Shown piece by piece: positions 7,388 through 13,345 of a stretch of 13,345 bases of DNA. The notes under the pieces were generated by a model. It was not told the DNA's origin. It searched no databases and was given only the letters and a program-made list of their open reading frames with translations. A program made the translations under genes and the position numbers. Positions within the stretch are counted from its first letter, which is position 1. Each line of letters opens with the position of its first letter. Source of the DNA: Candidatus Thorarchaeota archaeon (GTDB lineage Archaea; Asgardarchaeota; Thorarchaeia; Thorarchaeales; Thorarchaeaceae); NCBI GenBank assembly GCA_030638785.1, contig DAOWDY010000033.1, positions 1 through 13,345 on the forward strand, written 5' to 3'.

Positions 7388-7897
7388 GTGTGGCGAAGAA
7401 TTGTTGACCACTTTCGAGAATCCCCCAGTAGACTTGCTGTGGCCCAGGCGCTTGTACGACATGGATTCAGAGTTGAAGCACCAGGAGTCGTGAAATGTGG
7501 GAAGATAAGAGTGCCACTCAAAGCAATCGGTGATGCACTCAATTTTGATAGACGAACCGTTAGGGCAACTACCGAAGATATTTGTGAAAATTCCGAACTT
7601 CATCTATTCTTTTCACAACTTCTTCCGGCAGGTCCTTCTTTGGAAAAAGTAAGCCGTGTTCTTGGTTATGGTGTGGTAACAATCTTTGTTGATTCCCCTG
7701 AGAATCCCGGGATCTTGTCAGAAGTCACCTCAACAATTGCAGGATATGGTATTCCAATCCGGCAAGTGTTGGCAGAGGATGTCGCAATCTATGAACAGCC
7801 ATGCCTAAAGGTGATAACCCAAGAACAACTTCCAGGACAAGTAATTGAAACTTTGACTGGGATTAAGGGCGTCAGTCGGGTAATTATTGACAAGTAA
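7388..7897 (+). CDS. HTH-ACT regulator of amino acid metabolism type
   Basis: A 169-residue protein with the layout of the archaeal family described as regulator of amino acid metabolism with an ACT domain. Residues about 13-66 look like a helix-turn-helix region: SRLAVAQALVRHGF, then a variable turn, then VPLKAIGDALNFDRRTVRA, where the last helix would contact DNA. Residues about 95-168 form an ACT domain, VTIFVDSPENPGILSEV followed by IAGYGIPIRQVLAED; the N-P-G-I-L turn is the usual amino-acid-binding position. Such proteins are thought to sense amino acids and adjust transcription, though few have been tested. It starts with GTG after GAGGTG and is the last of five closely packed genes. 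Autoregulation of the glycyl radical operon is a reasonable inference, but I see no convincing operator at 2448-2609. Confidence 0.8.
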   Translation: MWRRIVDHFRESPSRLAVAQALVRHGFRVEAPGVVKCGKIRVPLKAIGDALNFDRRTVRATTEDICENSELHLFFSQLLPAGPSLEKVSRVLGYGVVTIFVDSPENPGILSEVTSTIAGYGIPIRQVLAEDVAIYEQPCLKVITQEQLPGQVIETLTGIKGVSRVIIDK

Positions 7898-7960
7898 TAT
7901 TTTGCGCTTTAACAACACTGAAAAGAAGCCACCAATGCATCGCGGTGAGCGTTTTATCTA
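7898..7960 (+). promoter_or_regulatory. possible MFS promoter / operon end
   Basis: This 63-bp gap follows the regulator stop. It holds TATTTT just after the stop, a short T-run that could weakly end transcription, and CTTTAA near 7907-7912, a marginal TATA candidate about 50 bp before the MFS start. GGTGA at 7944-7948 is 12 nt ahead of the ATG, rather far for a ribosome site. Whether the MFS gene has its own promoter is undecided. Confidence 0.2.
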
Positions 7961-9247
7961 ATGGACCCCGACTTGCATGAATCAGAAGTCACTATCACTG
8001 AAGAACCAGCGAAACAAGAAGGTTCGAAAAGTGGTATGCGACAAGTATGGACTCTTGCATTTTGTTTGAGTATTCTGCAGGTAGGTTTTGGTATCGTCCT
8101 TCCTATCTTCCCCTACTATATTGTTGAACTCGGAGCATCTGCGCTCGATCTTGGGATGCTTACTGCGGCATTTGCCATAACGCGAATCGTCTTAGCAGGT
8201 CCATTAGGTGGCCTATCTGATAGGGTAGGAAGGAAACCAGTGATGCTCTTTGCACTATTTGGTTTTGCTGGTGCAAATGTAATCTATGCGTTCGCACCAA
8301 ATGTATTAGTAATGCTTGCTGCCAGAGCCCTAGAAGGAGCAGTTTCTGCTGGATTCTTCCCAGCTGCAAACGCTTACGTTTCAGATGTGACAACTATCGA
8401 GAATCGTGGTACCGCGATGGGATATCTGAGCATGGGAAGTATGGCTGGTTTTATTGTAGGACCAACTATTGGAGGTATCCTCGCAGAGGCTATGGGTGTG
8501 CGAATGCCATTCATTGTCGCAGCGATTGCGACTCTAGGCACATTGGTTGTCGTCTATATTCTTGTCCAAGAAACCGATGCGGCCGCAGAAAAACGTGCTG
8601 TTCTCCTGAGAGAGAAACCACCTGTTCTTGAAGTACTCAGGACTAATACAAAGGCATACTCTGCTTTGGGAGTTTCAATGTTCGCGAATATGTTTGCTCT
8701 TGGAATACTTCAAGTTGCATTCACTCTTGATGCAGTCATCCGATACGGATTTTCCCCAGTAGAGATTGGAATTTTCTTTGGAATTATAGGCATTGTTTCC
8801 GTTTTTGGAAATCTTTTCTTTGGTAAGATGTCAGACCGCGTTGGAAGAAAGTGGCTTATCGTAAGTGGTTCATTAATTGGTGCCATCTCTCTCTACATCT
8901 TCATGACTGCTACAGATACTACTGGATTCTATCTCGGTGGTATTGTACTAGGCATTGCATTGTCAATGCGAGGTCCAACAATTCAGGCAATGACAGCGGA
9001 CCTTACAGATGAAAGTGCATATGGTAGTATCATGGGACTGATGGGCGCAGTAAGTAACAGTGCATTTGTTGTTGGCCCTCTCCTTGCTGGAGGACTCTAT
9101 GATCAAACTGGTGATGGAGTTACGGCATTAGGAGTTGCAGTAATCATGTCGGTTGCGGGTGCCTTTGTAGCCTCAGTTGGCCTTCCACGTAAAATTGTAC
9201 GGAAGTCGGTGATTAAGGATGATATGGCTTCTGATCTTGACTCCTAA
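7961..9247 (+). CDS. MFS transporter, DHA1-like exporter
   Basis: A 428-residue major facilitator superfamily carrier with about 12 membrane helices after a charged cytoplasmic N-terminus of some 28 residues. Motif A, GGLSDRVGRKP (about 83-93), lies between helices 2 and 3, and a second copy, GKMSDRVGRKW, lies in the equivalent loop of the C-terminal half. A motif-C-like GFIVGPTIGG falls in helix 5, the pattern linked to proton-driven drug or metabolite exporters of the DHA1 group. The substrate is unknown. The ATG at 7961 is the only sensible start. It is in the direction of the glycyl radical operon, 63 nt downstream, so it could move a substrate or product of that pathway, but it may be independent. 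Its TAA overlaps the stop of the convergent MEMO gene. Confidence 0.9.
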   Translation: MDPDLHESEVTITEEPAKQEGSKSGMRQVWTLAFCLSILQVGFGIVLPIFPYYIVELGASALDLGMLTAAFAITRIVLAGPLGGLSDRVGRKPVMLFALFGFAGANVIYAFAPNVLVMLAARALEGAVSAGFFPAANAYVSDVTTIENRGTAMGYLSMGSMAGFIVGPTIGGILAEAMGVRMPFIVAAIATLGTLVVVYILVQETDAAAEKRAVLLREKPPVLEVLRTNTKAYSALGVSMFANMFALGILQVAFTLDAVIRYGFSPVEIGIFFGIIGIVSVFGNLFFGKMSDRVGRKWLIVSGSLIGAISLYIFMTATDTTGFYLGGIVLGIALSMRGPTIQAMTADLTDESAYGSIMGLMGAVSNSAFVVGPLLAGGLYDQTGDGVTALGVAVIMSVAGAFVASVGLPRKIVRKSVIKDDMASDLDS

Positions 9248-10095
9248 AAGAATGCTCCAGAAACATATGCAACCACGCTTTTGTCATCCCCAGTGATATC
9301 GCCTGATGTTGTGTACTTGTATAATCTATAACTTGTAGCACCTAGCTCCTTTGCGAAAACCAAAGCTGTTGCAATGGGACCTGCACCACATATGCTAATT
9401 CTATGTTCCTTCACAAAATCTAGAAAACCTTCAGGATCCAAGTATTCCAAGTATTCCATTGCCTGATTATCCTTAATCTTTGCACTTGATGCTGATTCAA
9501 AATGTGTGAAGTCTGAACTTGCGATTACAAGAATGTCCATCTCATCAGCCAGATTTGCTATTGTCTTACCGAGAGATTCTACAACCTTGAAGCTATAGTC
9601 TCCAAGACAGATTGGCACGAAACTAACATCTACTCCAAATGCATGTTGAAGGAATGGGACCTGCACTTCTATAGAGTGCTCTGCACTGTGAGCGATGCAA
9701 TCATTGGTTGCGAATTCGTTCTGCTCAACAATGGTAGGACCTAGTTCTGTATCATATCTAGCAAGCCCTAGGGGTGTTTTCCAATCGTCGTTACACACAG
9801 CTACAGGTGCACCGTAACTAGAATGGTTTGGACCAATTACAACGATGTGGTCTGGTTTTCCATCTTCATAGAGATTCAGATAGCTATGAGCGGCTGGCAT
9901 TCCAGAATACACGTAGCCAGCATGTGGAGAAATCAATCCCTTTAACCTACGAGTATTTCCTGAATCTCCATCCGGCAATCTCCCTGGACCACTTCCTTTC
10001 AAATAACTATCCTCAATTCGCTGACGAAGAATATTCTCTTCTCCTTCATAGAACCTTCCAGCCACAACAGGTAGACGAACCATATTAGACCCCAT
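9244..10095 (-). CDS. amrB: MEMO family protein (AmmeMemoRadiSam system protein B)
   Basis: A 283-residue cytoplasmic protein of the MEMO family, structurally related to extradiol dioxygenases. The opening VRLPVVAGRFYEG is the family's N-terminal signature. Further blocks are ISPHAGYVYSG with His58, IGPNHSSYG with His91, EHSIEVQVPFLQ (139-150), SSDFTHF with Asp195 and His198, and ICGAGPI with Cys236. His58, His91 and Cys236 correspond to the metal ligands reported for human MEMO1, so metal binding is likely retained. In many prokaryotes the protein is coded with an AMMECR1 protein and a radical SAM protein; neither is in this window. The ATG at 10095 is used, but the in-frame ATG at 10083 (MVRLPVVAG) matches homologues equally well or better; a stop lies just upstream in frame. 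It is 71 bp downstream of hisS on the same strand. The biochemical role remains unclear. Confidence 0.9.
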   Translation of the reverse strand: MGSNMVRLPVVAGRFYEGEENILRQRIEDSYLKGSGPGRLPDGDSGNTRRLKGLISPHAGYVYSGMPAAHSYLNLYEDGKPDHIVVIGPNHSSYGAPVAVCNDDWKTPLGLARYDTELGPTIVEQNEFATNDCIAHSAEHSIEVQVPFLQHAFGVDVSFVPICLGDYSFKVVESLGKTIANLADEMDILVIASSDFTHFESASSAKIKDNQAMEYLEYLDPEGFLDFVKEHRISICGAGPIATALVFAKELGATSYRLYKYTTSGDITGDDKSVVAYVSGAFF

Positions 10096-10166
10096 AAATT
10101 AAAGGAGCATCCTCCGAGAAAAGGATTTGCGTTTTACTTTTTCAATAAAATGCCATCGATTATTCT

Positions 10167-11471
10167 CTATAGCTTTGAAGATACATACTCCACTGCATCT
10201 TCTAAATTGATAAGAACAGTATCTTTGGTTTCCATGTTTCGGATACTGACCTGTCCTTTCTCAAGGTCTCTAGGTCCGACAATCACTGTGAAACGTGCTC
10301 CTTTTGAATCAGATAGTGCAAGGAGTTTTTTCAAGGAACGCTCCATCAGGTCAAATTCAACAGTGACATCTGCTTTTGCAAACTCATTTGCTAGTCGAGC
10401 TGCATATCGAACCATTGGCCTCTTTAGCGGTGCTATGAATACTTGCAGTTCAGATTCTAATCCATCGGTTTCTCCCATGGCGATTAGAACATCCACAAGT
10501 CTACCTATCCCTAATGAGATCCCAGTGGCTGGAGTCGGTTGTCCTCCAAATCGCTCGATTAGATGGTCGTATCGTCCACCACCAAAGATCGATCCAAGAG
10601 CTGGTTTTCCAAGATATCTGCCTTCAAATACTGCGCCTGTGTAATAGTCAAGACCTCGTGCAAGGGCCATATCGAACTCGACAAGTGAAGAAACCTCAGT
10701 TTCTTCGAAGATTTCAGCCATGAATTTAAGCTCTTCAACTCCTTCTGTTCCGATCTCTGATTCTTTGAGGAGTTCTGCGAACTTATCTAAGACATCAAGA
10801 CCATTTCCCCTGAGTTCTATTGCATCCAAGAGTTTCTCACTAGACTCTTTTGAAATTCCTCGTGATGAGAGTTCTTCGAGGACACCCTTCTTACCGATTT
10901 TATCAAGCTTGTCTATTGATCTGAAGCATTCATGAGCGAGATCATCTGGAACTCCCGCGATTTCAGTGAGGCCTTTCAATACCTTACGATTGTTGATTCT
11001 AACAATGTAGTTCGTTTTGAGTACTCTTCGTGAAAATTCTAAAGCAACTAGCACTACTTCTGCATCAGCAGCAGGACTGCTTGCCCCAATAACATCAACA
11101 TCAGCTTGCATGAACTCCCTGTATCTTCCTGCTTGGGGTCTGTCGTACCGCCACGCCTTACCAATTGCATATCGTTTGAAGGGCTTGGGTAAATGAAGGT
11201 TCGTTGCTACAATTCTTGCCAGAGGAACGGTAAGATCAAATCTCAGACCGACCTCACGTCCGCCTTTATCTTCGAACTTGAATGTTTCAGCTTCCACTTC
11301 GTCGCCGCCTTTTGCAGAGAGAGTTTCCCATAATTCCATTACCGGTGAATCTAACGGTTCATATCCAAAGCTGCGAAAGACCTGCACTGCTTGCTCAATT
11401 AGATAATTCCTAACTAGCATCTCCTTACCCATGAGGTCTCGCATACCTCTGACTGTTCGTATCTCACTCAA
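10167..11471 (-). CDS. hisS: histidyl-tRNA synthetase
   Basis: A 434-residue class II aminoacyl-tRNA synthetase that joins histidine to tRNA-His using ATP. The N-terminus TVRGMRDLMG is the usual opening. LRFDLTVPLAR (77-86) and WRYDRPQAGRYREFMQADVDVIG (in part, 107-129) cover motif 2 and its loop. ARGLDYYTGAVFEG (271-284) is the HisA histidine-binding signature and GSIFGGGRYDHLIERFGG (293-310) the HisB block. PATGISLGIGRL (314-325) is motif 3, with its ATP-binding arginine. Residues about 340-434 form the anticodon-binding domain (VFIAPL to the end). Length is typical. The start is TTG at 11471, fixed by a perfect AGGAGG 8 nt upstream. Expression may be controlled by the repeats and inverted repeat 80-130 bp upstream. 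It is complete, with no missing key motif. Confidence 0.97.
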   Translation of the reverse strand: MSEIRTVRGMRDLMGKEMLVRNYLIEQAVQVFRSFGYEPLDSPVMELWETLSAKGGDEVEAETFKFEDKGGREVGLRFDLTVPLARIVATNLHLPKPFKRYAIGKAWRYDRPQAGRYREFMQADVDVIGASSPAADAEVVLVALEFSRRVLKTNYIVRINNRKVLKGLTEIAGVPDDLAHECFRSIDKLDKIGKKGVLEELSSRGISKESSEKLLDAIELRGNGLDVLDKFAELLKESEIGTEGVEELKFMAEIFEETEVSSLVEFDMALARGLDYYTGAVFEGRYLGKPALGSIFGGGRYDHLIERFGGQPTPATGISLGIGRLVDVLIAMGETDGLESELQVFIAPLKRPMVRYAARLANEFAKADVTVEFDLMERSLKKLLALSDSKGARFTVIVGPRDLEKGQVSIRNMETKDTVLINLEDAVEYVSSKL

Positions 11472-11479
11472 AATTGAAT

Positions 11480-11485
11480 CCTCCT
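11480..11485 (-). promoter_or_regulatory. ribosome binding site of hisS
   Basis: AGGAGG on the minus strand, 8 nt before the TTG at 11471. It is the strongest ribosome site in the window and makes the TTG start convincing. Confidence 0.75.
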
Positions 11486-11553
11486 AGATTCTTACGGTAA
11501 CTGCATGAGACGGTGTACTGTGTGAAGTTATTCCAGAAGTAGATGAACGAATC

Positions 11554-11587
11554 CACCATCTTTCACCATTTGTCACCAGAAGTCACT
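11554..11587. repeat. 10-bp phased CACC/CACT repeats upstream of hisS
   Basis: On the plus strand CACCA begins at 11554, 11564 and 11574, and CACT at 11584, exactly one helical turn apart (TGGTG on the hisS strand). The fourth unit is the inner half of the left arm of the inverted repeat at 11578-11602. The regular spacing puts every element on the same face of the DNA, as expected for a cooperatively bound protein. By the candidate TATA box they would lie at about +1 to +25 of the hisS transcript. Confidence 0.45.
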
Positions 11588-11602
11588 GAGAGAGTGACTT
11601 CT
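11578..11602. promoter_or_regulatory. perfect 10-bp inverted repeat, candidate hisS operator
   Basis: AGAAGTCACT (11578-11587) and AGTGACTTCT (11593-11602) are exact reverse complements around a 5-nt loop, GAGAG. It stands between the MgtC-like gene and hisS. With the candidate TATA box just upstream on the minus strand, the repeat fills the TATA-to-start interval, a typical repressor position. It could instead form an RNA hairpin at the end of the upstream transcript, but no U-run follows it on the minus strand, arguing against a simple terminator. Confidence 0.55.
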
Positions 11603-11609
11603 TTAAGTG
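11601..11609 (-). promoter_or_regulatory. TATA-like box for hisS
   Basis: The minus strand reads CACTTAAAG, preceded by an A-rich stretch that could serve as a BRE. It predicts a start near 11579 and a leader of about 105 nt. It overlaps the outer two bases of the inverted repeat. It is the best match in the gap, but a long leader is unusual for an archaeal gene. Confidence 0.3.
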
Positions 11610-11633
11610 TTTTGCTGAGTATCGCTTGTTTCT

Positions 11634-12974
11634 TTATGCAATTGGTATAGCACCTGAACTAAGTAGGATAATGTAGATGACCACACCTACTGTCATGATA
11701 AGACCATCCCGCAAGACTAACCTAGCGAGAGTTGTTTCACGGTCTGCTTGGTAGACAAAGATGATTTTGTTCATAAGAGCCATAGTAGTTGCGATAATTA
11801 CTGAATACACAGCCGTTGCTAGAGATATTCCCCCTGCAGTGAAAGTAAGTGCGGCTGTTGTTACAACTGCGCCTGCGTTGATTAGCCCTCCAATGACAGA
11901 CACTATGAGAAATCCTGCATCGCTTGCCAATGCCTGAGCAACAAGTGAGATGTATAGTATGAAACCAAACACTGCAGCGAATCGGAGTGCTGCTCCAAAC
12001 TCGAATGGTGAAACCAGTTTTGTATCAAGCTCTTCAGGTTCTTCCTCATGCTTGAATTTGCGGCGCTCGTATAGGAGCCTAATCAAACCGACTACAATTA
12101 GCAAGCTTAACGGGATAAGATAGTACCCAAAGATCTGGAAAGTCGGATCAAGTAGAATCACTAGTATACCATTTCTCAGGACCATAGCTAGGTTCGCGAA
12201 AATAGTGGATACTGCAAAGCTACCTGGATTTTTCCTGCCCGTCTTGACATATGTTTCTGTCAAGCTTGATACAGTGGCTTCGCTGTTTGCAAATCCTCCA
12301 AAGAAACCAAAGAAGTACTTACCTCTCTCCTTGTATTTCTTCACGAGGAGATAGTTTGCAAAGCTTATTGATAATAGAATAACAATGAGAATATAAGTTG
12401 TGAAGATGGGAAACCCGTCTGTCAACCCCGGAACTGGGATGGTTTCTGGAATCAAAGGCCAGAAGAATAGAATGACGACCCCCAATTCTGCTGCGCTAAT
12501 CATCTCGTCATGGCTTACACCCGCGACTGCCGCCGCAAGTTCGTCCTTGAATCCAAGAACTAGAAACACCATGAATGCAACAGTCATCGCGAGAATTTGC
12601 AATGTACCAACCAACTGTCCCTCAGGTGGAACATCAAGACCTACTAGGGTACCAAGAACGTACGCCATTGCAAAGACAATCGTTGTTGTCATTCCTTTTC
12701 TCATTGACCTAATGATTTTCTGATACAGTTGGATTCCGACTAGAAGCAATGAGATGGCTGTTGCATACACAAGAATGATTGGATTCCCTGATACAACAAA
12801 TGAATATGAAGCCAGAGTGCCTAGCAAGCTGTGCAGACCGAAAGATCGTACTCCCACAGTTCTATCTTGCTCTAACTTCTTTTGCCGCTCTAGGCCAATT
12901 AAACCACCTACCGCGAAGCCGATGATTAATCTGAGTACGAGATCAGCACTCAAGAAGTCTATAGCATTCTGCAA
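11634..12974 (-). CDS. MgtC-like / DUF4010 integral membrane protein
   Basis: A 446-residue polytopic membrane protein with about a dozen hydrophobic segments. The N-terminal third (about 8-140) is MgtC/SapB-like: GFAVGGLIGLERQ (19-31) and DRTVGVRSFGLHSLLG (37-52) match the conserved G-x-E-R and R-x-G-x-R-x-x-x-L features of that family. The rest matches DUF4010, with GFFGGFANSEATVSSLTE and a late GGLINAGAVVTTAALTF block. A charged loop with RRKFKHEEEPEELD separates two groups of helices. Proteins of this fusion type are widespread in archaea and bacteria and have no established function; the MgtC link to magnesium limitation should not be carried over as an activity. The start is TTG at 12974, about 45 bp after a TATA-like box and with no clear ribosome site. 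It is downstream of rpoK but probably transcribed from its own promoter. Confidence 0.85.
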   Translation of the reverse strand: MQNAIDFLSADLVLRLIIGFAVGGLIGLERQKKLEQDRTVGVRSFGLHSLLGTLASYSFVVSGNPIILVYATAISLLLVGIQLYQKIIRSMRKGMTTTIVFAMAYVLGTLVGLDVPPEGQLVGTLQILAMTVAFMVFLVLGFKDELAAAVAGVSHDEMISAAELGVVILFFWPLIPETIPVPGLTDGFPIFTTYILIVILLSISFANYLLVKKYKERGKYFFGFFGGFANSEATVSSLTETYVKTGRKNPGSFAVSTIFANLAMVLRNGILVILLDPTFQIFGYYLIPLSLLIVVGLIRLLYERRKFKHEEEPEELDTKLVSPFEFGAALRFAAVFGFILYISLVAQALASDAGFLIVSVIGGLINAGAVVTTAALTFTAGGISLATAVYSVIIATTMALMNKIIFVYQADRETTLARLVLRDGLIMTVGVVIYIILLSSGAIPIA

Positions 12975-13016
12975 TATAGTTCACTATCCGGACTCAGAAA
13001 TGAGACCTAGTACCCA

Positions 13017-13024
13017 TTTTAAAG
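13017..13024 (-). promoter_or_regulatory. TATA-like box for the MgtC/DUF4010 gene
   Basis: The minus strand reads CTTTAAAA. A start about 26 nt on would be near 12994, leaving a leader of about 20 nt before the TTG at 12974. Short leaders are common in archaea, so the fit is good. Confidence 0.45.
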
Positions 13025-13040
13025 CTACTATTACAGCTAC

Positions 13041-13053
13041 AAAAATGAAAAAG
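13041..13053 (-). terminator. T-rich terminator after rpoK
   Basis: On the minus strand, 20 nt past the rpoK stop, the sequence reads CTTTTTCATTTTT: two T-runs of five, the usual form of an archaeal intrinsic terminator. A small inverted repeat, ACTGGA/TCCAGT (13058-13063 and 13077-13082), lies just before it and includes the rpoK stop codon; its role is uncertain. Confidence 0.55.
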
Positions 13054-13072
13054 CAGTACTGGACCGGACTTT

Positions 13073-13345
13073 TTAGTCCAGTCTAGAATGCTTCAACAGT
13101 GATTTGAGTGGAATATCGTGGAATTCTCCAGTAGGAAGGGTCCTACGAAGAGTCATTGGCAGCACTCCAGAACGCAATTCGACCTCAGCCAATGCAAAGA
13201 GACCTAATGAAGCTTTCTTGGAACTCACAAGTACCGGTGCACCCATCGAAATCTGTAGAGCACGAGCTCCAATGATTCGAGCCTTCTCGAATCGGGTCAG
13301 CCACTTTGGTCCTGCAAGAATGCTCAGACCAGTTTTTTCTGTTTC
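13073..13345 (-). CDS. rpoK: DNA-directed RNA polymerase subunit K (3' part)
   Basis: Ninety C-terminal residues of archaeal RNA polymerase subunit K, the homologue of eukaryotic Rpb6 and bacterial omega, which helps assemble and clamp the largest subunit. The reading frame is open to the window edge, so the start is outside. The core signature WLTRFEKARIIGARALQIS, followed by MGAPVLV, is nearly unmistakable, and VELRSGVLPMTLRRTLP is the second conserved block. About 20 residues follow (TGEFHDIPLKSLLKHSRLD), longer than the short tails of many euryarchaeal subunits and comparable to the tails of TACK archaeal and eukaryotic subunits (LPDG...-type). The gene ends with TAA at 13073-13075 and is followed by a T-rich terminator. 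Confidence 0.93.
   Translation of the reverse strand, partial: ETEKTGLSILAGPKWLTRFEKARIIGARALQISMGAPVLVSSKKASLGLFALAEVELRSGVLPMTLRRTLPTGEFHDIPLKSLLKHSRLD

Noticed and set aside
10104..10115. GGAG/CTCC mini-hairpin and GGAGG upstream of the MEMO gene as its ribosome site.
   Set aside because: GGAGG is about 15 nt from the nearest ATG, too far for a normal site, and the stem is only four base pairs.
11528..11569. A 13-codon minus-strand reading frame in the hisS leader (MVKDGGFVHLLLE), a possible leader peptide.
   Set aside because: It has only one His codon, no run of His codons, no clear ribosome site, and chance frames of this size are common.
11578..11602. The perfect inverted repeat as a simple rho-independent terminator of the MgtC-like gene.
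   Set aside because: No U-run follows it on the minus strand, and archaeal terminators depend mainly on T-runs; its position relative to the hisS TATA-like box fits an operator better.
12976..12987. ATAGT-TC-ACTAT palindrome beside the TTG start of the MgtC-like gene.
   Set aside because: Five-base arms in AT-rich DNA are expected by chance and nothing else supports a regulatory role.
12400..13086. Plus-strand open frames opposite the MgtC-like gene and others of similar kind across the window.
   Set aside because: They are antisense to well-supported genes, lack recognisable domains and have composition expected of shadow frames.

Overview
The window looks like an ordinary, gene-dense stretch of archaeal chromosome. 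Archaeal markers are RNA polymerase subunit K (Rpb6 family), a histidyl-tRNA synthetase, an HTH-ACT regulator of the archaeal amino-acid-metabolism type, a MEMO-family protein, short TATA-like boxes about 25-35 nt ahead of start codons, and ribosome sites matching AGGAGGTGA. Many starts are GTG or TTG. The lineage is inferred: the mix of glycyl radical metabolism, a sequon-rich Ig-like surface protein and a TACK/eukaryote-like RpoK tail fits an anaerobic Asgard archaeon (Thorarchaeota-like), but no single gene proves it.

Layout. Bases 25-888 (+) encode a two-domain GNAT-like protein that meets, tail to tail, a secreted four-repeat Ig-like membrane protein (885-2447, -). A 162-bp divergent promoter region (2448-2609) separates that gene from a five-gene plus-strand cluster at 2610-7897: a glycyl radical enzyme, its radical-SAM activase, a tandem split-barrel (flavin or F420 type) protein, a GNAT acetyltransferase and an HTH-ACT regulator. 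Gaps run from -8 to about 27 nt, so this is very probably one operon. An MFS exporter (7961-9247, +) follows after 63 nt. From there everything is on the minus strand: MEMO/AmrB (9244-10095), hisS (10167-11471), an MgtC/DUF4010 membrane protein (11634-12974) and the 3' end of rpoK (13073-13345).

How it fits together. The operon is the most distinctive module. The activase installs a glycyl radical on the enzyme, and the enzyme then performs a radical cleavage or dehydration on a substrate I cannot name. The flavin/F420-type protein is translationally overlapped with the activase and could supply reducing power. The HTH-ACT regulator suggests an amino-acid-linked substrate, and the MFS carrier could move substrate or product. 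Only the operon structure and protein families are visible; substrate and electron flow are inference.

Non-coding structure of note: upstream of hisS there are CACC/CACT elements repeated every 10 bp, running into a perfect 10-bp inverted repeat that lies between a candidate TATA box and the predicted transcription start. It resembles an operator or leader control element. No rRNA, tRNA, CRISPR array, insertion sequence or origin was seen.
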